A stretch of 64,000 nt of DNA from Paraphoma chrysanthemicola (lineage: Eukaryota; Ascomycota; Dothideomycetes; Pleosporales; Phaeosphaeriaceae), in the NCBI GenBank assembly GCA_020744225.1, contig JAGMWG010000006.1, positions 1,054,001-1,118,000 on the forward strand. The letters run 5' to 3'. A program made the position numbers and the translations under genes. Under the pieces are notes generated by a model. The model was not told where the DNA came from, did no database searches, and saw nothing but the letters and a program-made list of their open reading frames with translations. Shown piece after piece: positions 10,588 to 23,436 of the stretch. Each line of letters begins with the position of its first letter. Positions within the stretch are counted from its first letter, which is position 1.

Positions 10588-13500
10588 CTACAGGTACAAG
10601 CTTGCGCAATTGCAGATATCCCTGTGTTTGAAAGAGTCAGCCATGATCCCTGTGACGCGTCGAGCTGGCATAACCACGCTGCGGAGTGCGGAACGTACCT
10701 CTTGATGAGTTCCTGGCAAGTCCCCATCTTCTGAAACAACGTCGGGTCGCCGATAATTCGCGCCGCGTTCTTGACTTCCCGGCACGTCTCATCCAGGCGA
10801 GTAATGACACGCACGATGGTGCCTTCCATAACGTCCGTCAGATCGGTAATGCGATTGAAACTCATGCCTCGGGCCCACTCGTATACAACTTCGACCATGC
10901 CAAAGCGTGGCTTGGACACAAAGTCGTTGGAGTCGTCAGCAGATAGAATGACTTGGTGAAGTGTCTGTATCTCGTTGACCTTTTCGGAAATTTTGACGAT
11001 GGCGGCAACTCCGCGAGTGAGACTGGCCGTCAATGTAGGCTCTACGTCTGTCTTTTCCTGGAACACGAAAGCGGAGAGGAGGGCAACGATTTCTTCGGGT
11101 GTGTAGTCTGCAAGAACGTTCTCGAGAACAAGTTCGGTCAAAACAAGCTCATCAGCGGAATGGATCTGCGGTTTATGTCAGTCATGTAGTGGCAGTGGAT
11201 GGAGGTATAGTTGCTGACCTCGCATGCAACTTTGCCCTTCAGCTCTACCCGAGAACCATCGTCAACGAAGCCTAGATCCTTGAGTACTCTTATGCGCTGT
11301 TCGTAATCAGGCAACAACTGCAGATTCTGGTCCGACATTAGCTGTCGAAGCGAAAGAATGTTCTCCTTGATGAGCCATTGATCGTGCTCGACTTCAAAAT
11401 GCTTCAAGAAATTGGGACATTCCACGCTCTTCTTGTCGACCGCATTGTGTCCCTCTTTCACGCGAGCTTCCATGAGCTCGCGGAATTTGAGGCTCTTGAT
11501 TCGCCCATAGTCAAACTCGTCCCAGTCCTCATAGTTCCAAGACTGACACAATGGTAGGAACTGATCTTGAGCCAGCTTCAAGGTGTCCTTCTTTCTATTC
11601 AGGTTCTGAACCGACTCAGGTATATCGATGATGGTCTTAGTAAAACATTCAATGTCACTGAGCGGCACCAGTGCTGTCCTAAGGATAAGATCCTTGGGAC
11701 TCTTGGGAAGATTTCGGAAGAATTTGGCGAACGGGCTTAGATACGGCAAAAGATCATCCGCTCTGCGATCTTGGTTTTGTGCGATTTCCAGGACCTTGAT
11801 ACTAGGCTCAAGGCCTTTGCTTGTACCATCCTGCATGAGCATGCCGGCTGTTCGTTTGTTGTCCTGCTAACATTAGCGCTAAACGTGTTCAGGAACCTTT
11901 TCACAAACCTTCTTGTACACGATGAGTCGATTTCTACTGAGCACACGCCGGCCTACTGGGTCGATGAGCAAACTCAAATGCATCTCGTTGGTCAATCGCT
12001 TGTAGTCTTCACAGGATTGGTGGCACGCTTCAAGATCAATGTCACAGATCTTGCATGGCTCACGCTTGATCTTCTCCAAATCAGCCTCGTTGAGCTTCAC
12101 TGTCTTTTCGTGCTCAGGCAACAGTGCCTGAGTGGCATTCTCGCTGAAGCTTCGTTTGATCATCTCTTCGATCTTGAGGGCCTCGACACGCAACAGATTC
12201 AGCATCATGTTGTATGTAAGACGAAACTGGGACCTTAGCTTCGTAGGCTCACCAAGCATCATTTGCCTCAGCCTGGTGGCCGGCGGCGCTTCATCCGCCC
12301 CAGGTGCACATATGATGACAGTCCCGACAGTGTCAAGGCCTCGGCGTCCGGCACGACCAGCCATCTGGGTGTACTCTCCTGGTAGCAAGTCCCGGAACTC
12401 GCGGCCATCATGCTTACGGAAACCAGAGAACACGACTGTACGTGTTGGCAGGTTGAGACCCATGGCAAAGGTTTCAGTGGCGAAGAGCACCTTTACCAGT
12501 GTCTTGGCGAACAAAATCTCGACGACTTCCTTCACGATTGGGAGCATGCCACCGTGGTGTACAGCGATGCCACGACTGAGTAGCTCTCTAAGTCTTTTGA
12601 TCTGGGGAAGTTCTCGATCTTCGCGCCCTAGCCTAGCAAGTGACTTTTCGATGGTCATGTGAATAGCACTCTTTTCTGCTGCGGTGCAGTAATCGAGATT
12701 CGAGAGTGCCTCGGCGTTTTCTTCACAGCGCTTCTTCGAGAAGACGAAGATACAGGCTGGTAGCAAGTCTTTGCTCTTTAAGTGTTGAATGAGATGCACC
12801 CAAATGTTTCGATCCTGAGCAGCTGTGGTGCGGCCGCCTCCACGGCCAGTCCGCGCGATGTTGCCGCGACCTCGACTTGCTGGTGGACCCCCGCCTCGCT
12901 GTGCTCCACCACGACCACCAGCCTGATTGCCTCTGCCGCGTTGAGTCTGACCTCCGCGTGCTGGTGGTCCTCCACGGCCGCCGCCGCCTCTTCCTGCCGG
13001 TGCATCTTTAGCAGCGGGTGCTTTGACTTTGTCCTTCCCAGACATGACATCATTCGCTTCTTTCCAGCCATTGTCGATGAACTTCTTGTCAGCTGTCACT
13101 ATCTTATAGATGTCCTTGCCAGCCCAAAGATAGTGTTCCAGTGGAATCGGGCGCTTAGGTGTTGAGATGACGTAGATGTCCTTCTTCTTCGTACGGCCGA
13201 CCCACGAAGCAAACTCATAAGTGTTTGGCACAGTTGCAGAGAGCAAAATGAGAGTGACATGCTCCGGCAGCATAATGATTACCTCTTCCCACACTACGCC
13301 TCGCTCCAGATCATTGACATAGTGAACCTCATCGAAAATGACGAACTCTACGTCTCGAATGAGATCTGCACCACGATACAACATGCTTCGTAAGATCTCG
13401 GTGGTCATGATGAGACAGCTTGCTTCTGGTCGAATCTGGACATCCCCCGTCAGGATGCCAACATCGTCGAATGTGAGGCGAAAGTCTCGGAACTTCTGAT

Positions 13501-14620
13501 TGCTCAAAGCTTTGATGGGCGACGTGTAAATTGCTTTGGTCATGTGTTTAGCGGCGAGAGCGATGGCATACTCTGCGACTACAGTCTTTCCAGCAGAAGT
13601 ATGTGCCGCAACAAAGACAGAGTCACCGTTCTCGAGGTGATATACCGCTTCCTTTTGGAATGTATCAAGCTCAAATGGATATTCTCGCGCCATCTCGGGT
13701 ACAAGCTCTCGGAAATTCGTGATGTCGCGGTTGATGTCCACCATATGAGCCCATTCACGCCCTCCCTTCCTTGAAGCAGCCATTGCAAGCGTACCATGCG
13801 GGGCGAGAGCAGGGAACTCTACAGGCAGGAGTGCGTCAATCTCTTCTTCCCCAATTGCTTGTCCATCATCTCCGGAAGTAGCGCCATCTCTGGCATCGAC
13901 GCCGTTGATGCCTTCATCTTCGTCAAGATTGTCGTTCCTAGGATCATTCGACGACTCTCCTAGTGTATCTTCGACTTCCTTCGCCGTTTTGCTGTCTGTG
14001 CTTGGCTTCTTTTGGAAGTCTAGACCTCGAGTAAAACCTGGTGGAATCTCCAGTAATCCACCCTCTGCGCTGAAGTTGATGACACGTTCGAGGCCATTAC
14101 TCTTCCTTGCGTTAGCATTCTCCTGTTGTAGAATCGCTTCGTCTTCAATTGCAGCGATGGCTTCAACGCCGTCGAGACCACCGGGAGCAAAAGGGAAGAA
14201 GCCCGCAGCGCCACGGACGAATTCAGCCCTGTTCGCAGGCTTGCGCAACAGTGAGGTCGAGTTCTTGGCAGTCGCAGAGTTCGCTGGAACAGTGACTTCT
14301 TTGTATCCGGTAACGCGTCCCTCTAATCCCTCGCGGGTGAAGCGGATGATGGTCCGAGTTTGAGTGGGCGCGATCTGAAAGAGGCTGCGGTAGTTTGTAG
14401 GCACATCCCACCGCTGCTGCAATTTGTTCAACCATTGCGCGTTGAACGACCGTGATGGTGTCAGGAATTCTTCTTCCAACTCTTTTTTGAGGACTTCCTT
14501 GGTTTTGCGTTGTCGCTTTGGCGGACGCTGTTCGGCAGCTATTGAATCCGCCCAGCTTGCGTCCTCTAGGGCACTACTGCTCATCCGCAGCTTTTCGAGC
14601 TGCTCCGAGATACACTCCAT
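10588..14620 (-). CDS. SKI2: Ski2-type DEVH-box RNA helicase of the Ski complex
   Basis: Cytoplasmic 3'-5' RNA helicase that, with Ski3 and Ski8, feeds mRNA into the exosome. Exons 14620-11909, 11863-11219, 11165-10699 and 10621-10588 give 1285 residues (yeast Ski2 has nearly the same length). Visible: N-terminal Ski-interaction region; Q-motif area YPFELDTFQKEAV; motif I AHTSAGKT near residue 340; DEVH near 430; SAT; motif VI GRAGRRG near 758; then the arch-type insertion and C-terminal helical domain, ending in ELIKR..SLYL. The linker between the two RecA domains (about residues 540-598) is an arginine-glycine-rich tract. Mtr4 was considered, but the long N-terminus and the VEFPALAPHGTLA segment fit Ski2. 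Intron 1 has the less common donor GTTTGT; the splice gives VYKKDNKRTAG, as expected. Confidence 0.92.
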
Positions 14621-14937
14621 TCTCGTTGTGGTGTTAGGCTCTGTAGACGATCATGAGAGGGCAAACTTTGGAGTTGATGACGCGGGCACTTGTTTGTCAC
14701 TAGGTCGCGGTTGCACAGACATTGATTTTCAGGGTTCAGCCACGCGGGGCAGGGAGCAAGAATGGCGGGATGTACAACACGACAACGCAATGATTGCAAG
14801 TCTGGTGTACTGCATGATCTTACTTTACATGCACCACCACAAGACGTTAAAATAAGCTTGTAGTATGTTTAACAAGCCACAACGCCACGCTATGCAGGTA
14901 AGATTATCGTAACATCGTCAAGTGTGGAGATAAAGTT
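14621..14937. promoter_or_regulatory. SKI2 upstream region
   Basis: Just over 300 bases between the CSM3 stop and the SKI2 start, both genes on the minus strand. It must contain the SKI2 promoter. No gene or repeat is visible. Confidence 0.45.
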
Positions 14938-15792
14938 TTACCAATCCTCCATGCCGGCCATGGCATCCATCTCGTCAGCAAAAGGATCGTCGTCAGCAAC
15001 GGCTGTAGCCGGCAGGCCACCATGGAAGGTTCTTGGAGCCGGTGCGTTGGGCTGATCAGCCTCTGCCAGAAGCGCATCCAGCTCATCCTCGTCGGGCTCG
15101 ATACCCACTGAACGCGCAGATGCTCCCGACACAATTTGAGCCTGGCGGTCCTGGCCAACGTCTGATTCTACAGTCGCTTCGGCCTGTTGTACGCCGTCCA
15201 TGCTTTCTCCATGCAGCCCTTCAGAGGGCTTGTCCTGTGCCCTCTCCTCATCCTCTACGTCGCCCTCTGTGGTCCGTCGCGGCTTGCCCTCATCTATCCA
15301 GTCCTTTCGCATCATCTGCATGCGCTTCGTATGTCCGACCTTCTCGATGATTGCTAGCGCGTCTGCGAATTTGGCGCGAGGGTAGAGGTCATCGAGCCAT
15401 AACTGGTACATGTTCAGCATGCGGGCAATGTCTCCGTACTGCCTTCCAATTAGTCGCTAGGACACAATATAGCAGCGCACACATACCTCATGGCCCTTTC
15501 CCCTGAAGCGCAGCCGCTCCTTTGAGATCTTGCGCAACCTGGGTATGCCGGGATCCGAGAGCAAACGGTGATCATCGAGTTTGGGTATTGGTATGCGCTT
15601 CTTGGTGATGATGATCTCCTCGTCTATGCCTAGCCCATCGCCAGCAGTTCCGGATGCTTTGGTGGGAAACGTCGACTGTGGCTCTGTGTTGTAGCTTGGG
15701 GCAAGGTCGCGGCCTTGGGCGATGTTGTTGAGGATGTCGTCGAGTTCATCGTCAGAGGGTACACCGAGTGCTTGTGGGCTCATTGGTGCCAT
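14938..15792 (-). CDS. CSM3: Csm3/Swi3 (Tipin) subunit of the replication fork protection complex
   Basis: Partner of Tof1/Swi1 (Timeless); the pair travels with the replisome, stabilises stalled forks and supports checkpoint signalling. Exons 15792-15487 and 15438-14938 give 268 residues. After an acidic start, the Swi3 domain (about residues 60-145) shows IPKLDDHRLLSDPGIPRL, then LRFRGKGHEYGDIARMLN across the splice and YQLWLDDLYPRAKFADAL, the family's strongest block. The C-terminal half is acidic and disordered and ends in MAGMEDW. The intron is 48 nt (GTATGT ... GCAG). It is divergent from THO1 with a shared upstream region. Confidence 0.9.
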
Positions 15793-16209
15793 TTTGGATT
15801 CTATGCGCTATGCAGGTGGATTTTGCGACACAAGAATATCGACTTTACATGCACGCCGCCTTGGGCAATTCGTGAATGACGCGACGCGTTTTAGCGCGAC
15901 CCCATCAGCCACATGCACAGACCCCGCGCTAGTGCAGCCACTCAAATTGTGCCGCACCCAAATCTCACGACGGGGTCCACTTGCGCGAAAGCAAAGCAGC
16001 AGTGTTCGAGCGCATTCGAGCATCTTCACGTGTCACTGTTCTAGTGTGGGAAAGTCGCTGACGAACAGTCGCAAACACCAAAAGTTTGAATTTCTGCATC
16101 GTTGCTGTGAAGCCCGTCCACATCCACTTGCTGTTTCCCAATCGGCAGTCAACCCGCAGCTTCAAGCCCAACAGCGACCTAACGTCCCCGCCAGACTTCG
16201 CACCCCACT
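15793..16209. promoter_or_regulatory. Divergent promoter region, CSM3 / THO1
   Basis: About 420 bases between the two start codons of the divergent genes, so both promoters must overlap or abut here. No TATA box is obvious. The region is C-rich toward THO1. No gene of its own. Confidence 0.55.
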
Positions 16210-18416
16210 ATGACAGTCCACGAAGAAGCCTCCCAGGATGCCGTGGCGCTCAGACTCGACTACTTGTTGCAACGAGCGCGCGTTGTCAAGACGAGCTCAT
16301 CCATCGACCCTCCTCTCCAGGTGTCCGAGCTTGTACCAGAAACGGAGCCCTTATTCCGTGGTATTGAGGGCGAGAAAGAAGTGCGCTGGCTCGCTGTAGA
16401 CAGTGCAGCCAAGGGATTGTTCTACGCCTACCTTGTCAGTCGTCAGCTCAATAGAGTCTTCAGTCTGCTAACAAGCCCAGGGAACAACTCACATCAAGGA
16501 GCCTAGCTTTGTAAACATATGGAACCTGCTAGACATCCTCCAATACTGTGGTGACCGAGGTATGTGCGACAGGGGATTGACGGCTGCAGTAAGCTAATGG
16601 CTACAGAGTTATGTTCGCCTCAATCAATCTTGCTGCTCATCGAGGAACTGCTTGACAGCCAGTCTATCGAAGGTTGCCGGACCGTCTTCAATTTCTTGGA
16701 GTCTCGCCGAGAAGCCATCATCGCCGTAAGAAAATACTATGCGCCGTATGCTCTTAACTGACCCAATGTCCAGATCAACTCTAAGAACAAGGACCTGGTC
16801 ATCCTGCGCTTGTGCAATGAGCTTCTCCGCCGACTATCCCGCGCGGAAGATCCAGTGTTTTGCGGCCGCGTCTACATTTTTATGTTTCAAAGCTTCCCAC
16901 TTGGGGACAAGAGTTCCGTCAACCTTCGTGGCAACTTCCACGTAGAGAATGTAACGACGTTCGAGGACTATTTGGCAGAGTCGAGCGGGCTCGATGACGA
17001 GATGCAGGTCGACGATGCAGCGGCCCTGCTGGCGGTGAAGAGCGAGCCAAAGTCAGAAGAGCTGACCGTCAAGATCGGAGAGTCTGACGTACGTAAAGAA
17101 GGGAAATTGACCACGATGGATATCGACAAGCTCTATCCCGTGTTCTGGTCGCTGCAACACTCCTTCTCAAATCCGCCACGACTCTTCGAAGCCGACCATT
17201 TTCAGCATTTCCAAAGGAGTCTCGAAGCCACTCTAGCAAAGTTCAAGGAGGTGCCTACGGTCAGGCAAGCAGCGGATTCTGATCGCACAAAGTCACAACA
17301 AGAACGCATTGACAACGATCACGACAACTTCGCGAACACATACAATCCCAAGTATCTCACAAGCCGCGATTTATTCAAGCTCGAGGTATGCTGTCATTGC
17401 AAATTTGGTTGAGGCGCTATGACTGACCGCTTCCAGTTGAGTGATCTCGCTTTCCAGCGACACATCCTTGTCCAAGCACTGATTCTCATTGAATTTCTCT
17501 TAGCACTCACTGAGAAGGCAAAGAGCAAACCAATCTATCAGAATGCGCAGAAAGCAGTGCAGTACAGCTTCACACTACGTGAAGAGGACGTGAGTTCCAT
17601 CCCCCATCTTTCCTGGCTCGGCTCTGCATTGCTTTGGCGCTTGACACTGAGCATGATCATCACCATCTCGGCTGACCACAAGTGCACAGACCGAGTGGGC
17701 GTTGGGCATCAGGACCGCCATCGCAAATTACCTGCAGGAGGGCCCAGATGGCAAAATCTACTACCGAATGGTGGACACAGTACTGTCCCGCGACAAAAAC
17801 TGGGTCAGGTGGAAAATGGAGAACTGCCAGCCATTCACTCGAGACCGAGTTTCCACGAAAGAGTTCTCACAGGCCAAATCTGCTGCACAAAGAGCTGTGC
17901 AAACCAAGAAATTGTCGAAGCCCATGGGTGTTCCTTCTACCTTGAATTTTCTCTACAATACTGAGGCAGAAAAGGGGCTTGCACAGCTCCGACAGACTGA
18001 AAGGTATGTGATCCGTTCATCCGACTGGCAAGTCGGCCGAGCTTCTAACGCCTGTCAGATTCAATGTACCGAATGCAGAGTCATATGCAAAGAAAGTCCG
18101 AATGACTGATTTGGACCTGGAGATGGCTGACACGGAGGAAGAAAAGCGCGAAGTGGGGGGCAAGAAAAGCAGCTACGTCTGGAAAGGGCTTCGACTGGCT
18201 TCCAAGAGGCAGCTTAGCTCATTCGACAGGATTGAACATGGCAAAGGTCTGGAGGCTCTTCAGCCGGCCACCTCTACCATTGAGGCGACCGGCGATGACA
18301 CTGCACCCACAGTCTCGGATGACAGGGGTTCAGATCCGCAAGAAAGGCATCAAAGCGTCGAGGAGCTGCGGGCCGACCAACGCAGTCAAGTGACTCCGGA
18401 AACAACAGCTTCGTAG
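16210..18416 (+). CDS. THO1: THO complex subunit 1 (Hpr1/THOC1)
   Basis: Core subunit of THO, which packages nascent mRNA with TREX and prevents R-loops in the nucleus. Seven exons (16210-16434, 16481-16559, 16607-16725, 16774-17385, 17437-17589, 17690-18003, 18059-18416) give 619 residues. Diagnostic text of the THOC1 family: SFVNIWNLLDILQYCGDRE, RTVFNFLESRREAI, NKDLVILRLCNELLRRLSR and VYIFMFQSFPLGDKSSVN, then YPVFWSLQHSFSNPPRLFE and LAFQRHILVQALILIEFLL. All splice joins keep phase. The last ~100 residues are polar and low in structure; no death domain like that of animal THOC1 is visible. The fifth intron is the longest, at 100 nt. Confidence 0.9.
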
Positions 18417-21053
18417 GCACGGGGGGGCGTTCAGCGCCTGTACCAGTTAGGTAGGAATTGTCGAGCACTTGGAGCTCATGCATCTTCCCCGGGCTTTCCT
18501 CCATATGGCAACGTGCAGTATGGGGAAGGGCTGTGGCGTTTTGCCGCCAGAGCTCACTGTCTGTACCAGTAGGTCTGGGGAAAGTATTTCCCGAGCAGCT
18601 CTCATCGTATCAGCTCAGTCACCCGCTTTTCGCATTCTGGGCAGGCGTGTGTCCGCCTACGGCGTCTGTCAACATGCAACGCCACGATCTGCGACGGTGC
18701 GTTTAATGCGGTGGAAGCCAGTGGTGGAGATGAAAGTACCCCCTCTGGATCAATATCAACCTGTACCATATACAATAACCTGGGAGCGAGAAGTGGCAGC
18801 CCCGGAAATATCGCTGGTGTACCAGCGTTCCTCGAGTGGCCTGGCCTGGGACCTGGCCAGAATGACGGCATTCTCTCGCACCCAGAAAATGAGATGAGGA
18901 CACAAAGTGCCGTCGCGGGCCGGGGTAGTGGCGGGCGATGGGGCCGTGTAAATCAGGCTCATTCAAGAACCAGAGTGCGTTGTCAGCATTTGATCCACGT
19001 TTGCGGTCGATGCTGCAGCCTGCCGAAATGAAAGGGACTGGTCGTACTACCAGTCGCGACCACACTCCACTTGTGGGAGCATCAGTGCTGTGCAACTTGT
19101 GTGGCACCGTATCGATGCCAAGCCTGAACCACAGCACCATCGCGTTTTCGACGGCGATGGGATGATTGCGAAAGTCAATGCAGCACCCGCAGTGTGGGTC
19201 AAGCATAATCTTCAAGGACAGCGCAGTACAGCATGTTCTGCCGAAGTGTAAACCGTACCCATGCGACCATCAAACCCGCACTTGCTCCGACCTCCACCAA
19301 TGGGTCGCCGCAGAAGCCGCCTACGGTTTCGTTCCTCCTGTCATTTCACACCCACGCACATCGGTCCAACCAGTCGGTCTTGGCAGCGTTTTGCAAATGG
19401 ACCGCGATGCCGCCCTCGGCATAGGCTTTGGAGATTGCTGATTGCGTACGCTGCCAGTCGTCTGGCGGTCCTGGTGGTCCTGGTGGTCCTTTCCGTTCCC
19501 AAACGCTGGTGGGTAACCCGTGTGCCTCACGAACCACCAGCGCTATTTGCTCGCTCGCACACGGTGTGCGCATGTGCCGAGCGCTGTTTGGGGGCTGGTA
19601 CCAAGTCGCTTGAATTTTGGTCGCCTGCGCCTAACGTGAGCGTTGTATCGGTTGGAGTTGACATGCCGTATCAGGCACGGGAGAAGTTGGCGATCGCCGC
19701 GGAACGACCTTGGACCAAGCATGGGGTGGCGTGCGATCATGGCGCGGGCGGGCGCATCATTCCCTGCAGAGATGAGAGACAGCCCACCGCCGTCGCAGCC
19801 TCATGGAACGAAACGCTTCGGTGCGCAACGCAGTGCAGTCGCACCGCGTACACCTTGGCCATTGATGCTTCGCATTCGCGGCCAGCCGCTGTCAACCCCA
19901 AGCGACGCAGCGCCGGCGTTGCACCACGCAGCAGCAGCAGGCTTCGAGAAGACATGATCCCGGGGCGGGCCGGGCTGTCGCCGTTGGAGGATCGCACGTC
20001 CAGCCAGATCTCTTGCTCGTTCGTTGCAGCGAGAGCTTCGCTCATTGGTAGCATTCACCGCTAGCCGCCGACCATTCGCTACGACCGATTGCGCAGGTGT
20101 GCAGCAACAGCAACACAAAAACAGCTAAGCGCAGTTTGCTGCTCGATGCTGCCCTGGTGGGGTCTGGCGCACACGCCGACGGCTGAAGCTGTCCAAGGCT
20201 CGATGTTCATGCATCTCACGGGCGCGATGGGCGGCTCAAAGGACTAGCAAGGCTGATGCAAAGCGTTCCTGACGCAATTTACGGGTCACATCCGTGGTCA
20301 GAACAGCTGCTAGAGGGGCACTGCACAAGCCGCCGGCCACTCGCTTGCATGACCGCAAAGGACGGCGGCGTGAATACTATGGTTACTCCACAGTAGCATG
20401 GGCTGCATGGCACATTGGCGGGCCTTCCATCCCAAGTCCGACCTTAGACCTCACCACCATCTTCGTCCACCCACGGCTTGGACTAAAGCAGCATCGCCTA
20501 CCAGACACCCCGCAACATTTTCTAATAAGCGTTGCCGAGCCAGGGGGCCCTGCAACACTGCGCTCGAACCCTGTCTTCTGCTGCTGCATGTCCCTTGAGC
20601 TCCCGTTTGTGCTATGGCCATGCATTAAGCCAATAATGGCGCCCCCATCTGCCTTGAAGGCCGATTGTTCGACGCCACGGAGCAGACCTTGCTCGTCGGC
20701 GGTTTTCTCCACGCATCCATGAGTAACCTGCAGAACCCCCATGTTCACGCATTGCCGCCATTCACCTTGGAGGGGAGGGACCCCGGCACCAGCACACATG
20801 ATCCAGAGCCCATCCGGAGCGGGAGCGGGCTTCTTCTTCTTCACAGGGCCGAGCTACCGTATCCCTGTGTCCAGGGCTCTTGGGGACTTGCTGGCCCTCG
20901 ACTGTCACGCTTCTGGCTGTGTAACGGGCGCCAGATCCTCGATAGAAAATCACGTTCCATGCGTGGTCCGACCCCAGTCTTCGCACTTCTCTTAACCTCG
21001 ATTTTATCCGGATCGTCGACAGTAGAGTGCCGTCAAGCCTTTCTGTCTGAATG
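18417..21053. other. Gene-poor intergenic region upstream of the homeobox gene
   Basis: About 2.6 kb with no supported gene. Several GC-rich open frames occur on both strands (for example around 19.3-20.1 kb and 20.4-20.8 kb), but they overlap each other, have arginine/proline-rich shadow-like composition and no splice or domain support. It probably contains regulatory sequence of the homeobox gene downstream. Confidence 0.5.
19467..19490 (+). repeat. Short tandem repeat, 9-bp unit
   Basis: The unit GGTCCTGGT is present about 2.7 times in perfect tandem. It is non-coding as far as can be seen and too short to indicate a mobile element. Confidence 0.6.
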
Positions 21054-21733
21054 ATCTGTCGCTCTCCCCTGCCTTGCCGCTATCGCTGATATAGCCTCGG
21101 ACGGTTCCTGACCTTACTTACAAAGGGCTGCCCATCGTCAACTCCAGGTGAACTCTTTCGACCATCACGAGCTAGCCGGCTGCTCACCATCCGACCTCGA
21201 TCAAGCATCTAGCATCAAGCGCCCTCGGCCAGCATCAATCTTTATTTGGCTCACAGTATCACCTCCCCAGCAGCTTCTATTTCGAGGTCAACGTTGCACC
21301 ACCATCCGCGCCCCAGTCCTATCCCAGTTGCGACATCATCAGTTCAGCCTGTCTCTGCACAGCTGCTGATCCATAAGTTTTCGACAAACGGGATCACAAA
21401 ACCAATCCACTCTTCCACATCTCAGCTTGGGCAGTGAGATATCACAACCCTTGTTCCCCCCGATCATCCGCCTCCAGCCCCGCACTAGATCTGCGAATCG
21501 CCATCCCAACCCACAAGGCTCTCTCAATCTGCAGCTCTCCTATCAGAGCCTCAAATTCTGCTACTCACTAAGGTACGAAGCACGACTGACCCGGCTTCGT
21601 TGGCCGTGTCTGGTAGTATCTGAAGTAGCGAGGTCAGTACAATTCCGCTCTTCTTCTTTCCCATCGACTAACGCCTCTCAGGGGCCCAGCAGTCACACTG
21701 TGACTTCTTCGAATTTGTCTCCTAAAGGCACCA
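21054..21733 (+). promoter_or_regulatory. Likely long ATG-free 5' leader of the homeobox gene, with a candidate leader intron
   Basis: The 680 bases before the start codon contain no ATG on the plus strand, although about ten would be expected. They are rich in C and T. A good intron candidate sits at 21633-21681: donor GTCAGT, branch CTAAC, acceptor CTCAG, 49 nt. This pattern suits a long transcribed leader kept free of upstream starts. The transcription start itself cannot be placed. Confidence 0.5.
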
Positions 21734-23436
21734 ATGGTTGACGGAAACTTCATCATCCCTTTGTCTCCGCCTAGCTCGCCGCGCATGTCTGCGTACAGCT
21801 CGGCCCCTGTAGAGACTGAGTGGCATTCCGCTGACGTCCGAACACTGGAACACACACCACCACACTCGGACAGCGACATGGCGATGCTCCAGGCCGAAGT
21901 CTCTGGTCACAACTTTGACCTCAAGCGTCCCATGGTGCGATCTCACAAGAGCTTTCCTTACTTGCTCGACAGCAAGAGCCACCTCAACGGAGGATCCGAG
22001 TCACCATCTGGACTAGGTGACATTGAAGAGCACGACGTACCCAACATCACCTTCGGAGGCTCTGCACCTACCAGCCCAATCTCTAGGTTGACTCCACCAT
22101 CAACACACGATGGCCAATCAGGCGACAAGCTAGAAGATCAGGACGACGATCTGATTCTCGATGAGAAGGATGAGAATGATGATGGCGAAGGCCAAGACGA
22201 CGAGAAGCCGCCTATGTCTGCAGCAGAGATTCGGGCAGCCAAGCGCAAGATGAAGCGCTTCAGGTTGACGCACAACCAAACCCGTTTCCTCATGAGCGAG
22301 TTCGCTCGTCAAGCTCACCCAGATGCCGCTCACCGAGAGCGACTTGCACGCGAGATCCCCGGTCTCAGCCCGCGGCAAGTGCAAGTCTGGTTCCAAAACA
22401 GGTACGTTAACCCAGCGACTCGCGACGAACACTGCTAACAGGCGAAAGGCGAGCAAAGCTCAAGCGTTTAACTAGCGATGATCGCGAGCGCATGATGCGA
22501 TCCCGAGCACTGCCCGACGACTTCGACATGGCTCAAGCGCTGCACTCGCCATTCGGAAATCATCACGGCTTAGGAACGCCCCTTGGTTCACCAGGAGAGT
22601 ACACACCCAATTTCTCTCAAGGTAACATGATGCGACCTCTCAGCATCGACACGCTACGACGTGGACCACTCGACTCTCATATCTCGCCCACTGGTATCTC
22701 GCCTGCCTTCGGCGGATTCACCTTTACACCTCCGCAATCCGCGACCGACACTCTTTCGCCTGTCTCGGCCCATGGAGACTCACCATTTGGCTTCAACTCC
22801 GCACCGCTAGACACTAGCCCGCGAACGTCAAATCCCTTCTCCATGCCAGTCAGTGCTCCACCAGCATATGCCGCACAACACAGCATCCCCAGGCTTACCC
22901 TGCATGCCGACCGCATTGCAAGGAGTCGAGCAGAGTCCTTGTCGTCTCCTCTGAGGACAAGCATGAGCTACAGCGGCGACAGTATGCACGGGTCAGCGGA
23001 TCCCAACGCCCATCCAGATGGCTCGAGGTCGTACTCTAGTCCCATGCTGCCATATGGTATTGGCTACTCATACTCGCCAGTACCTGGCTTCCAGGCGTCG
23101 AGCTCTAACAGGATGCGGTCCTTCTCCAATGGGGTACCTCGACGCATTGAGCTGAGCACACACTACACACCTAGTCGTAGCCACCAAACACCACAAACCG
23201 CGCACTTCCCCTCATACTCCGGGTCACCCTTGGTCACACCTCAAAGCTATGCGATGCCTCAACTGAGTGCGCCGCACCACCTTAGCACATTTCCCAACTC
23301 ATACCTCCGTAACGACTCGGCACACAGCGAGCAGTACCCTGGCGTCGGGTCCGTGCTCGGGGAAGTGATTGAGCATTCCAACCACAACCAGGAAAACGAT
23401 GACAATAACGACCAGATATCTCACCAGTCTTATTGA
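21734..23436 (+). CDS. Homeodomain transcription factor (Hox7/Pho2-like fungal class)
   Basis: Nuclear DNA-binding regulator. Exons 21734-22401 and 22449-23436 give 551 residues. The homeodomain (about residues 170-231) starts KRKMKRFRLTHNQTRFL, has the helix-3 core QVQVWFQNRRAKLKRL, and the single intron falls exactly inside that core (after the first two bases of the Arg codon in QNR). Upstream is an acidic run (DDDLILDEKDENDDGEGQDD); downstream is a long Ser/Pro/Tyr-rich disordered region with an ALHSPFG/HGLGTPLGSP segment that I associate with the class including Magnaporthe Hox7, a regulator of conidiation and appressoria. That orthology is from memory and not tested. The last residues are Asn/Gln/Asp-rich. 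It stands alone in a gene-poor stretch. Confidence 0.88.

Noticed and set aside
14424..14855. Plus-strand frame reaching from the SKI2 start region into its promoter
   Set aside because: Partly antisense to SKI2 exon 1, with no domain or start context of note.
19261..20064. Plus-strand open frame of 267 codons in the region before the homeobox gene
   Set aside because: Arg/Ser/Pro-rich, overlapped by several other frames on both strands, no domain and no splice logic; typical of GC-rich non-coding DNA.
20555..20580. B-box-like GCTCGAACCC suggesting a tRNA gene
   Set aside because: No matching A box or acceptor-stem pairing at the right distance.
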